NCBI RefSeq assembly: GCF_026236535.1
Contig: NZ_JAHTMW010000009.1
Coordinates: 248,001-312,000, forward strand
From: Streptomyces sp. SKN60
Lineage (GTDB): Bacteria > Actinomycetota > Actinomycetes > Streptomycetales > Streptomycetaceae
Reading direction: 5' to 3'
DNA length: 64,000 nt
In this document: positions 11,197 through 18,531 of the stretch, piece by piece
How positions within the stretch are numbered: position 1 is the first letter of the stretch
Layout of the letters: the number at the start of each line of letters is the position of its first letter
Notes under the pieces: generated by a model
The model's input: the letters and a program-made list of their open reading frames with translations, nothing else
What the model was told of the DNA's origin: nothing
Database searches by the model: none
Made by a program: the position numbers and the translations under genes

Positions 11197-11802
11197 ATGA
11201 CCGACCCGGTGACGCTGGACGGCGAGGGCCCGATCGGCGAGTTCGACGAGAAGCGCGCCGAGAACGCCGTGCGGGAGCTGCTGATCGCGGTCGGCGAGAA
11301 TCCCGACCGAGAGGGCTTGCGGGAGACTCCCGCGCGCGTGGCGCGGGCGTACAAGGAGCTCTTCGCGGGGCTGTGGCAGACGCCCGAGGACGTCCTGACG
11401 ACGACGTTCGACCTGGGTCACGACGAGATGGTTCTGGTCAAGGACATTGAACTGACTAGTCAGTGTGAACATCATTTGTTGCCATTCCATGGCGTAGCTC
11501 ACATTGGTTATATCCCGGCTGAAACGGGCAAAATTACCGGCCTCTCGAAGCTGGCGCGCCTGGTCGATGTCTTCGCCCGCCGTCCGCAGGTGCAAGAGCG
11601 TCTGACGACGCAGATCGCCGACTCGCTGATGAAGATCCTCGACGCGCGGGGCGCGATCGTCGTGATCGAGGCCGAGCACATGTGCATGGCGCTGCGTGGA
11701 GTCCGTAAGCCCGGGGCGAAGACGACCACTTCGGCGGTACGTGGTCAACTTCGTGACGCTACTACACGTGCCGAGGCTATGTCCCTGATATTGGCCCGTT
11801 AG
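11197..11802 (+). CDS. folE: GTP cyclohydrolase I with anomalous internal codon usage
   Basis: FolE turns GTP into 7,8-dihydroneopterin triphosphate, the first step of folate synthesis; folP, folB and folK follow on the other strand. It has 201 residues from ATG 11197; an ATG at 11167 is in frame but the shorter start has the usual N-terminus. Zinc ligands Cys90 and His93 (CEHH) and Cys163 (EHMC) are all present, so the enzyme should be active. Codons for residues about 83-115 (11441-11540) are strikingly non-Streptomyces: TTG TTG, CAT CAT, AAA, ATT, GAA and TAT, with GC near 46% against about 70% outside. The last 70 bp are also softened (CTT, ACT, ACA, ATA). The protein in this stretch ([14 protein letters not shown]) differs from the form I recall for Streptomyces. 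This suggests replacement of the segment from elsewhere. Confidence 0.95.
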   Translation: MTDPVTLDGEGPIGEFDEKRAENAVRELLIAVGENPDREGLRETPARVARAYKELFAGLWQTPEDVLTTTFDLGHDEMVLVKDIELTSQCEHHLLPFHGVAHIGYIPAETGKITGLSKLARLVDVFARRPQVQERLTTQIADSLMKILDARGAIVVIEAEHMCMALRGVRKPGAKTTTSAVRGQLRDATTRAEAMSLILAR

Positions 11803-11823
11803 TAGCGGACTGTCCTTCCTGCT

Positions 11824-11876
11824 CCATACCGTCCCGATCAGTGGAGTTGATCGCTGATCAAGGGGGATCGGTATGG
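11824..11876 (+). promoter_or_regulatory. Long hairpin enclosing the Shine-Dalgarno and start codon of the homing endonuclease
   Basis: CCATACCG (11824-11831) pairs with CGGTATGG (11869-11876), TCCC (11832-11835) can pair with the GGGGG of the ribosome binding site, and GATCA (11836-11840) pairs with TGATC (11855-11859). The resulting stem of about 17 bp closes a 14-nt loop and would mask AGGGGG and the ATG at 11873. No T tract follows, so it is a poor terminator candidate. Translational repression is the simplest reading. Confidence 0.6.
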
Positions 11877-12865
11877 GGTACGGGTTGTCCAGCAATATGT
11901 TGGTGAACCTCGTCGGTGGCTGTATCCGGGCGAAGGGCGTGGTGCCGGGCAGCGCGATGTGGACGCTGGACGGCGACCGGGCGGTGCAGACCACGGTTAT
12001 GGGCGTGACAGCGGTGAAGGGCCGCGAGGCCGTCGACGTGGTCACAGACCACATGACGTTCACCGCGAGCCCGGATCTGCTGCTGAGCACGCCCGATGGC
12101 TGGGTGCAGGCACTGGACTCGGCGGGTGCGACGGTCGCTTGGACGCCGGCGCGGAAGCTGCGCCGGGAGCGGTTCATGATCAGGCCGGGCTACGAGTTCG
12201 GGTACTTCGTCGGGGCCACCTGTGCTGATGGCACGGTCGGCAAGAACTATGTGTCGCTGGTCGTGAACGAGGAGGGTTTCGCGACCCGGTACGCGGCTGC
12301 CTTGACGGCCTGCACGGGGCTTCCTGCGCGCCTGGAGGCGGTAACCCGCCCGTCCGGCTATCTCAGGCGGGACCTGGCGGGTTTCCGGGTCCGGGTCGTC
12401 TCCTCGTACCTCTCCGACGCCCTGAGGCACTACGTGGGCGGGGACGCCCACCACATGCGGCAGCGCTTCCCGCGGGCGGTTCTCCGAGATATCGACACGT
12501 TCAGCGGGTTCCTCGACGGGTACATCGAGGGCGACGGCTGCCGGATCAAGCACTGGCCCGCGCGGATGATCGTCAGTGCCAATGTCCCGTTCCTGGCAGA
12601 GATCGCTCCCGTCATCGGGGCACGGTTCACGCCCGCGACCCACAGGGTGGTCTCTCAGCTCTGTGTCTCCGACCGCTGGCAGAGCCGCGGCACCTTCGCC
12701 CCCGAGCACCACCGCCTCGACCCGCCCGAGTCCACCTGGGTCCAGGTCCACGAGGTCCGCCCCCGTCCCGCCCTCGGTGCCAAGCCCTTCACCTTCTACA
12801 GCTACCGGCTTTCCCCGCACCCCACCTTCCTGGTGAACGGGCACCTTGTACGCGAGCCGTGGTAG
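11873..12865 (+). CDS. Free-standing intein-derived LAGLIDADG homing endonuclease
   Basis: A 330-residue protein with the layout of an intein but encoded alone. Residues about 17-100 look like the N-terminal Hint half (Cys17, WTLDGDR, then TASPDLLLSTPDGW at 64-77, matching intein block B). Two dodecapeptide LAGLIDADG motifs follow, GYFVGATCADG at 110-120 and GFLDGYIEGDG at 212-222, each ending in the acidic metal-binding residue. The C-terminus SPHPTFLVNGHL resembles intein blocks F/G. Splicing residues are lost: block B His is replaced by Leu69, and the terminal His-Asn is replaced by REPW. It should therefore cut DNA but not splice. It starts 71 bp after folE, with a good but hairpin-masked ribosome site. 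The likely target is folE; this is inference. Confidence 0.78.
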   Translation: MGYGLSSNMLVNLVGGCIRAKGVVPGSAMWTLDGDRAVQTTVMGVTAVKGREAVDVVTDHMTFTASPDLLLSTPDGWVQALDSAGATVAWTPARKLRRERFMIRPGYEFGYFVGATCADGTVGKNYVSLVVNEEGFATRYAAALTACTGLPARLEAVTRPSGYLRRDLAGFRVRVVSSYLSDALRHYVGGDAHHMRQRFPRAVLRDIDTFSGFLDGYIEGDGCRIKHWPARMIVSANVPFLAEIAPVIGARFTPATHRVVSQLCVSDRWQSRGTFAPEHHRLDPPESTWVQVHEVRPRPALGAKPFTFYSYRLSPHPTFLVNGHLVREPW

Positions 12866-12914
12866 CCCGGGCGGGCTCGGGCGCGAGTCGGAGGGGTGGT
12901 CTAGGTTGGCTGCC

Positions 12915-13445
12915 GTGAGCGCGTGGGGGCGGGGTTATCGATATGTCGGACCGGTCGGGCTGAAGGCTGCGGTCGGGCCTGATGACGGCGGGTGTCGGAT
13001 CGGTTCGGCTGCCGATTTCGGTGGCTGGGTCGTGGGGCGATCGGCGGCGGAGCTGGCCGAACCGTTCACCTTCGTGGTCGGTATGGACGGTGTGCTTCGG
13101 CTGGCGCCGCGGCGGAGCGAGCACGTGGCCTGTGCCGGCGGGGGCATGGTTCTGAGCGCAGGCGAGATCGGCTTCATGCGCGAGGCGGCCCGGTGGACCG
13201 TGAGCATGGTCAGCAACCAGTCCACCGGGTACTGCCCGGACGTCAGCTCATGGGCGGAGGTCGCCCGTGCCCTGGACGCCGTGGAGCTTCGGCGGCCTTC
13301 CGGCTTCACTCACGAAGTGGTGTTCCGGCGGTGCCCCGACTGTCAGGAGCACAGCATCGTGCGCGAAGACGACTTCGTGTGCGTCTTCTGCGGCAGCGAT
13401 CTGCCCGTGGTGTGGAACGTGGATCCCACTCGTCACACCGGCTAG
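12915..13445 (+). CDS. Hypothetical protein with C-terminal zinc ribbon
   Basis: A 176-residue protein I do not recognise as a named family. The first 120 or so residues contain paired hydrophobic strands (GWVVGRSAAELAEPFTFVVG, RLAPRRSEHVAC). The C-terminus holds CPDC and CVFC knuckles separated by 15 residues, a typical zinc ribbon. It starts at GTG 12915, 49 bp after the endonuclease gene on the same strand, and its 3' end overlaps the convergent DUF3180 gene by 4 bp. Codons are less G/C-biased than in the neighbours. Position and composition suggest it came in with the endonuclease as accessory cargo. No function is proposed. Confidence 0.7.
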   Translation: MSAWGRGYRYVGPVGLKAAVGPDDGGCRIGSAADFGGWVVGRSAAELAEPFTFVVGMDGVLRLAPRRSEHVACAGGGMVLSAGEIGFMREAARWTVSMVSNQSTGYCPDVSSWAEVARALDAVELRRPSGFTHEVVFRRCPDCQEHSIVREDDFVCVFCGSDLPVVWNVDPTRHTG

Positions 13446-13930
13446 CTCACCGGAGCGTGGCCCTGGCCGTTGTGGTCGTCGTCCTCCGGGAGTTTGCAGA
13501 CGCGTTCCAGGAAGAGGGCGGCGGCGATGACGCCGATGGCCGCCAGGACGGCGAAGGCGGCGTAGATGGCCTGGTCGCGGCGGGCGGGGACGTCGAGGGA
13601 GCCGAGGAGGAAGACGCCCGTGCCGCCGTACATGCCGGCGACCAGGGCGGCGACCAGGGCGCTGGCCTGGCCGAAGACGACGGCGCGGGCAGCCATCAGG
13701 GGTTCGACGCCCTTGGCGCCGGGGCGGCGCTCGCGCTGGGCCTTGAGGCGGGCGCGCAGCGAGAGGGCCGTGGCGGTGAGGACGACGGCGATGGCGGCGA
13801 GGACGATGGGGGCCGCGAGCGGCACGCTGGGGAGCGTGCCGAGCGAGTCCCACAGGCGGGCGGCGCCCCAGGACAGGATGCCGGCGCCGAGGAACAGTCC
13901 GGCGAGCACCTTGAGCCGCAGTTGTTTCAC
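13442..13930 (-). CDS. DUF3180 membrane protein
   Basis: A 162-residue membrane protein of the actinobacterial DUF3180 family. Four hydrophobic helices are visible: residues 8-25, 38-57, 83-103 and 123-142. The loop between helices 2 and 3 is Arg-rich (RARLKAQRERRPG). The gene is a constant companion of folK/folB/folP in actinomycetes, 42 bp downstream of folK here, but its role in folate metabolism is not established. It has a short acidic, His-containing tail. Confidence 0.85.
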   Translation of the reverse strand: MKQLRLKVLAGLFLGAGILSWGAARLWDSLGTLPSVPLAAPIVLAAIAVVLTATALSLRARLKAQRERRPGAKGVEPLMAARAVVFGQASALVAALVAGMYGGTGVFLLGSLDVPARRDQAIYAAFAVLAAIGVIAAALFLERVCKLPEDDDHNGQGHAPVS

Positions 13931-13972
13931 CGGGTGTCCTTCGTCCGTGGGTGTCTTCGAGGAGCGTAACGA

Positions 13973-14572
13973 CTACTCGGGGAGTCGGAGTTCCAGGTCG
14001 GGGCGCGGCACGACGCCTTCGGTGCCGACGGCGGCGAGGAGGTCGGCGACGGCGCCGTGTCCGGGGAGCTGGGCGTCGGGGTCCACGTCGTGCCAGGGGG
14101 CGAGGACGAAGGCGCGCTGGTGGGCGCGGGGGTGCGGGAGGGTGAGGACGGGGTCCTCGCGGACGACGTCGGCGTACGTGATGATGTCGACGTCGATGGT
14201 GCGGGCGCCCCAGCGCTCCTCGCGGACCCGGTGGAAGGCTTCCTCGACGGCGTGGGCGCGCTCCAGGAGCGAGGACGGCGGGAGGGTGGTCCGGACGAGG
14301 ACGACGGCGTTGAAGTACGAGGGCTGGGAGCCGGGCTCGACGCCCCAGGGCTCGGTCTCGTAGACGGGGGAGACGGCCTTGACGCGGAGGCCGGGGGTGT
14401 CTTCGAGGGCGTCGACGGCGCCCTGGAGGGTCTCCAGGCGGTTGCCGAGGTTGGCGCCGAGGGCGAGGACGGCCCATTTGGGGTTGGAGAGGGTGACGTC
14501 GGCGGCGTCCACGGCGGCGGTGACGGCGGCGGGGACGGGCTGCACGGTGGGGTCGCTGTGCTGGGGCTTCAT
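13973..14572 (-). CDS. folK: 2-amino-4-hydroxy-6-hydroxymethyldihydropteridine diphosphokinase
   Basis: HPPK transfers pyrophosphate from ATP to 6-hydroxymethyl-7,8-dihydropterin. 199 residues; the ALGANLGNR motif is near residue 35, and the signature RWGARTIDVDIITY carries the two Mg-binding aspartates. It starts at ATG 14572, whose first bases overlap the folB stop (ATGA), so the two are translationally coupled. The first 30 residues are a low-complexity extension common in streptomycetes. Confidence 0.95.
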   Translation of the reverse strand: MKPQHSDPTVQPVPAAVTAAVDAADVTLSNPKWAVLALGANLGNRLETLQGAVDALEDTPGLRVKAVSPVYETEPWGVEPGSQPSYFNAVVLVRTTLPPSSLLERAHAVEEAFHRVREERWGARTIDVDIITYADVVREDPVLTLPHPRAHQRAFVLAPWHDVDPDAQLPGHGAVADLLAAVGTEGVVPRPDLELRLPE

Positions 14573-14928
14573 GCGCGGCTCCGGGTGATGGTGACGGTCA
14601 CGTCGTCGAAGGGGACGGTGATGGGCGCGTCCGGCTTGTGGACGACGACCTCGACCTCCTGGACGCCGGCGTGCTTGAGGCACTGCTGGGCGATGCGCTC
14701 GGCGAGCGTTTCGATGAGGTCCACGGGCTCGCCCTGGACGACGTCGACGACCTCTTCGGCGACGACGCCGTAGTGGACGGTCTTCGTGAGGTCGTCGTCG
14801 GCGGCCGCGGCGCGGGTGTCGATGCCGAGGGTGAGGTCGACGATGAAGGTCTGGCCCTCCTCGCGCTCCTTGGGGAAGACGCCGTGGTGTCCTCGGGCCT
14901 TGAGGCCGCGCAGCGCGACACGATCCAC
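14569..14928 (-). CDS. folB: Dihydroneopterin aldolase
   Basis: Cleaves 7,8-dihydroneopterin to hydroxymethyldihydropterin and glycolaldehyde. 119 residues with the usual order: LRGLKARGHHGVFPKEREEGQ (substrate Glu), VHYGVVAEEV, ETLAERIAQQCL, and VVVHKPDAPI with the catalytic Lys. The GTG at 14928 is chosen because AGGAG lies 7-8 nt upstream; the frame is open to 14997. The stop overlaps the folK start by 4 bp. Confidence 0.95.
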   Translation of the reverse strand: MDRVALRGLKARGHHGVFPKEREEGQTFIVDLTLGIDTRAAAADDDLTKTVHYGVVAEEVVDVVQGEPVDLIETLAERIAQQCLKHAGVQEVEVVVHKPDAPITVPFDDVTVTITRSRA

Positions 14929-15085
14929 GCGAATCACTCCTGCTGTCGTAGTTCGGATGGCCACGCAGCCGGGTGCGGACGGCCGGGTGTCCAGCATCGA
15001 ATCTACCCGCGGGGACCGACAGCCGGACGGGGGGCTCCTGACCGGCGGTGCAGTCGGTCCTTCGGCCGGTCCTTCGGTCGGGGGT

Positions 15086-15580
15086 TCAGTCGGTGGTGTC
15101 GTCGGGGTCGGCGGGGTCGGTCTCGGGGATGACCGGGGAGCCGTGGTGGGACCACACCTTCCACCCGTCCGACGTGCGGCGGAAGACGTTGGTGGCGACG
15201 ACGAGCTGTCCGACGAGGGGTCCGAGTTCGGCGCCGTCCTCGGCGGGTCCGCCGCTGAGGATGTTCTCGGTGCACGTGACGATGGCCACGTCGTCGGCGA
15301 GGGAGATCTCGATGTCGGTGAGGAAGAACTGGATGTAGTCGGTGTTCGCCATGATCAGGGCGTACGAGCGGAGCACCTCGCCGCGGCCGGTGAGGACGGG
15401 CCAGCCGGGGTGGACGCAGGAGATGGCGGTGGCGCCGTCGTCGAGCCAGAGGTCGGTGACGGTGTCGAAGTCGCCCTGTTCCATCGCCTCGTAGAAGGCG
15501 GTGTTGGCGGCCTCGACGGCGGCCCGGTCGGCTTCGCGGGCGGGTCCGCGGTCGGGTCCGCGGTCGCGGGCGTGGGTCAC
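15086..15580 (-). CDS. NTF2-like (SnoaL-type) protein in the folate operon
   Basis: A 164-residue alpha+beta protein of the nuclear transport factor 2 fold. It contains AANTAFYEAMEQGDFDTV at the start of the cone, the WLDDGATAISCVHPGWPV segment, and RTSDGWKVWSHHGSP at the end, all typical of NTF2/SnoaL members. The GTG start overlaps the folP stop (GTGA), so it is co-translated with folP and precedes folB. No catalytic assignment is possible, but constant co-location with fol genes suggests a role in pterin handling; this is inference. The C-terminal tail is Asp/Thr-rich. Confidence 0.82.
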   Translation of the reverse strand: MTHARDRGPDRGPAREADRAAVEAANTAFYEAMEQGDFDTVTDLWLDDGATAISCVHPGWPVLTGRGEVLRSYALIMANTDYIQFFLTDIEISLADDVAIVTCTENILSGGPAEDGAELGPLVGQLVVATNVFRRTSDGWKVWSHHGSPVIPETDPADPDDTTD

Positions 15581-16440
15581 CGGGCTCCTTCGACGGCTCT
15601 GGCGACGCGTACGGCGTCGGCGGTGGCGCGGACCTCGTGGACGCGGACGGCCCAGGCGCCCTCGTGGGCGGCTATGGCGGAGACGGCGGCGGTGGCGGCG
15701 TCGCGTTCGCGGGCGGGCGGCGGGGCGGCGCCGGGTTCGCGGGTGAGGACGTGGCCGAGGAAGCGCTTGCGGGAGGCGGCGACGAGGAGGGGGCGGCCGA
15801 GGGCGCGGAGCTCGGGGAGGTGGGCGACGAGGGCCAGGTCGTGCGGGGCGAGCTTGGCGAAGCCGAGGCCGGGGTCGAGGACGATCCGTTCGGGGGCGAT
15901 GCCGCCGTCGACGACGGCCTCCATGCGGGTGCGGAGTTCGGTGACGACTTCGGTGACGACGTCCTCGTACACGGCGAGGCTGTTCATGTCGGCGCTGAAG
16001 CCGCGCCAGTGCATGACGACGAAGGGGGCGTGGGTGGCGGCGACGGTGGGGATCATGGCGGGGTCGGCGAGGCCGCCGCTGACGTCGTTGACGAGGGTGG
16101 CGCCGGCGTCGATGGCGGCGGCGGCGACGCGGGCGCGCATGGTGTCGACGGAGACGGTGACGCCTTCGGCGGCGAGGCCGTGGACGACGGGGACGACGCG
16201 GCGGAGTTCTTCGTCCTCGTCGACGCGGGTGGCGCCGGGGCGGGTGGACTCGCCGCCGACGTCGACGAGGTCGGCGCCTTCGGCGACGAGGTCGAGGCCG
16301 TGTTTGACGGCGGCCGTGGTGTCGAACCAGCGGCCGCCGTCGGAGAAGGAGTCGGGGGTCACGTTGACCACGCCCATGACCGCGCAGCGGTCCCACTCCG
16401 GCAGGCCTCGCACCGTGCCCCGGTCGATCGTCGTACTCAT
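15577..16440 (-). CDS. folP: Dihydropteroate synthase
   Basis: Condenses p-aminobenzoate with hydroxymethyldihydropterin diphosphate and is the sulfonamide target. 287 residues of the TIM-barrel family. Motifs are MGVVNVTPDSFSDGG (residues 22-36), DVGGESTRPGA, VNDVSGG, LDPGLGFAK and ASRKRFLG. The last contains the substrate-binding Lys and Arg. It is the first gene of the minus-strand folate cluster folP-NTF2-folB-folK-DUF3180, with overlapping or closely spaced reading frames. Confidence 0.96.
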   Translation of the reverse strand: MSTTIDRGTVRGLPEWDRCAVMGVVNVTPDSFSDGGRWFDTTAAVKHGLDLVAEGADLVDVGGESTRPGATRVDEDEELRRVVPVVHGLAAEGVTVSVDTMRARVAAAAIDAGATLVNDVSGGLADPAMIPTVAATHAPFVVMHWRGFSADMNSLAVYEDVVTEVVTELRTRMEAVVDGGIAPERIVLDPGLGFAKLAPHDLALVAHLPELRALGRPLLVAASRKRFLGHVLTREPGAAPPPARERDAATAAVSAIAAHEGAWAVRVHEVRATADAVRVARAVEGAR

Positions 16441-16506
16441 GTCTCCAGCCTAGGTCCTGTCCGGCGGATCAGGACCGGGGCCCGACGGTCCGCGGGGTCT
16501 TCCGGG

Positions 16507-18351
16507 TCAGGCGGCGCGGACCTCGTGCTCGGCCTGCGAGGGGACGATGTGGGCGCAGGGGCGGGGGGCCGGGGCGGGCTTGCGGCGGGTGAAGGGGCGG
16601 GGCAGGGAGAGGTTCACGAAGCCTTCGGCCTGCATGGCGGCGAAGCCGATGCGGGGGAGGTCGCCGCTTTTGCGGTAGACGACGAAGCGGGGTTCCCAGC
16701 GGGGCTGGAACTTGGCGTTGAACTTGTAGAGGGACTCGATCTGGAACCAGCGGGAGAGGAAGACGAGGAGCCCGCGCCAGATGCGCAGGACGGGTCCGGC
16801 GCCGATCTTCTCGCCGCGGGCGAGGGCGGCCCGGAACATGGCGAAGTTGAGGGAGACGCGCTCGATGCCGAGGCGGGGGGACTGCTGGAGGGCGGCGACG
16901 ATGAGGAGTTCGTTCATGCCGGGGTCGGCGCTGCGGTCGCGGCGCATGAGCTCCAGGGACATGCCGTCGGTGCCCCACGGGACGAAGTGGATGATCGCCT
17001 TCAGGTCGCCGTAGGGGGAGCTGCCGGCGGTGTCGTCGTCCTCTTTGTGGGCGGTCGCTATGACCGCCTCTCCGTCGCCGGGGCCGCCGATGCGGCCGAG
17101 GGCCATGGAGAAGCCGCGTTCGGTGTCGGTGCCGCGCCAGTCCTCGGCGGCGCGGCGGACGCGTTCGAGCTCGGCCTCGCCGAGGTCGGAGACGCGGCGG
17201 ACCTTGGTGGTGTAGCCGTTGCGTTCGATGCGCTTGACCATCTGGCGGACGTTGCGCATGGCGCGGCCGGAGAGGGAGAAGTCGGCGACGTCGACGACGG
17301 CCTCGTCGCCGAGTTCGAGGGCGTCGAGTCCGGTCTCGCGGGTCCAGACCTGGCCGCCGGTCTCGGAGCAGCCCATGACGGCGGGGGTCCAGGAGTGGGC
17401 CTTGGCCTCGTCCATGAAGCGTTCGATGGCGCCGGGCCAGGCCTCGACGTCGCCGATGGGGTCGCCGCTGGCGAGCATGACGCCGGAGACGACGCGGTAG
17501 CAGACGGCGGCCTTGCCGCTGGGGGAGAAGACGACGCCCTTGTCGCGGCGGAGCGCGAAGTGGCCGAGGGAGTCGCGGGCGCCGTGCTTGTCGAGGAGGG
17601 CGCGCAGCCGGGTCTCGTCGTCCTCGGTGAGCCGGGCGGCCGGGTGCTCGGGGCGGAAGGCGAGGTAGATGGTGGTGAGGGCGGTGAGCATGCCGAGGGC
17701 GCCGAGGGAGTAGCCGACGGTCCAGCCGGTGTTGCCGGCGTAGTCGACGGGGCCTTCGATGCCGAACAGGCCGTAGAGGACGTGTTCGAGGCGGTCGGTG
17801 AGGCTGGGGCTGCCGATGACGCGGCGGGGGTGGGCGCTGACGATGGCCAGGCCGAGGGCGAGGGAGCCGGCGCCCATGAGGACGAAGTTGGCGAGGGCGC
17901 GCCAGCGGCTGCGCGGGTCGGGCAGGGCGGCGAACTGGTCGCGGTGCACGGCGAGCAGGGTGACGAGCGCGAGGGAGAGCACGGCGCCGGTGACGGAGTG
18001 GCGCCAGGCGAGCTGGGCGGCGGCGCCGAGCGGCAGCAGGACGACGGCGGCGCGCCAGGCGCGGCGCTTGTTGCGCTTGAGGCCGTGGGCGAGGAGCAGC
18101 AGCAGGACGCCGGCGCTGAGCGAGAGGGCGGCGGAGAGCGGCCCGAGGGTGCCGGGCAGGACCTCGGCGGCGGCGTGCATCCTGCTGGCGCGGAACCGCG
18201 GGAGGACGCCCGCGGCGATGTCGATCAGGCCGATGAGCGTGCAGGCCGTGCCGACGAGTGCCGGGACCTTCTCCGGTCGGGGGCCGCGTACGATCCGGCG
18301 CACCCGATTCGGAACCGATCCTGATTTGTCCCCATCTACCGTGACAGACAT
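16507..18351 (-). CDS. MprF-like phosphatidylglycerol lysyltransferase domain protein
   Basis: A 614-residue membrane protein. The N-terminal half has six to seven hydrophobic helices. The C-terminal half is a DUF2156/LPG-synthase GNAT-like domain (from about residue 290; ALLDKHGARDSLGHFALRRDKG, then SPYGDLKAIIHFVPWGTDG and GIERVSLNFAMFR). Such proteins make aminoacyl-phosphatidylglycerol from aminoacyl-tRNA, lowering membrane negative charge. It lacks the full 14-helix flippase of classical MprF, so it is probably a synthase with a reduced membrane part. The frame is open to a GTG at 18411, but the ATG at 18351 is preferred. The substrate amino acid is unknown. Confidence 0.85.
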   Translation of the reverse strand: MSVTVDGDKSGSVPNRVRRIVRGPRPEKVPALVGTACTLIGLIDIAAGVLPRFRASRMHAAAEVLPGTLGPLSAALSLSAGVLLLLLAHGLKRNKRRAWRAAVVLLPLGAAAQLAWRHSVTGAVLSLALVTLLAVHRDQFAALPDPRSRWRALANFVLMGAGSLALGLAIVSAHPRRVIGSPSLTDRLEHVLYGLFGIEGPVDYAGNTGWTVGYSLGALGMLTALTTIYLAFRPEHPAARLTEDDETRLRALLDKHGARDSLGHFALRRDKGVVFSPSGKAAVCYRVVSGVMLASGDPIGDVEAWPGAIERFMDEAKAHSWTPAVMGCSETGGQVWTRETGLDALELGDEAVVDVADFSLSGRAMRNVRQMVKRIERNGYTTKVRRVSDLGEAELERVRRAAEDWRGTDTERGFSMALGRIGGPGDGEAVIATAHKEDDDTAGSSPYGDLKAIIHFVPWGTDGMSLELMRRDRSADPGMNELLIVAALQQSPRLGIERVSLNFAMFRAALARGEKIGAGPVLRIWRGLLVFLSRWFQIESLYKFNAKFQPRWEPRFVVYRKSGDLPRIGFAAMQAEGFVNLSLPRPFTRRKPAPAPRPCAHIVPSQAEHEVRAA

Positions 18352-18531
18352 CGCTTCCCGTGCTTCCCCTGGTTCCGCGCTCAGCGAGAGATCGTTGGTC
18401 CGGCGGGCCACGGCGCTTGGGCGGGCCGTGCCGGAGGTTTTGCGCCTTCTAGGACGGAGCAGCGATGGGGCGGGTTCACTCGCTCTACGGGAAATCTCAG
18501 GGAAAAATCAGGAAGAAAGCTCAGACGTCAC

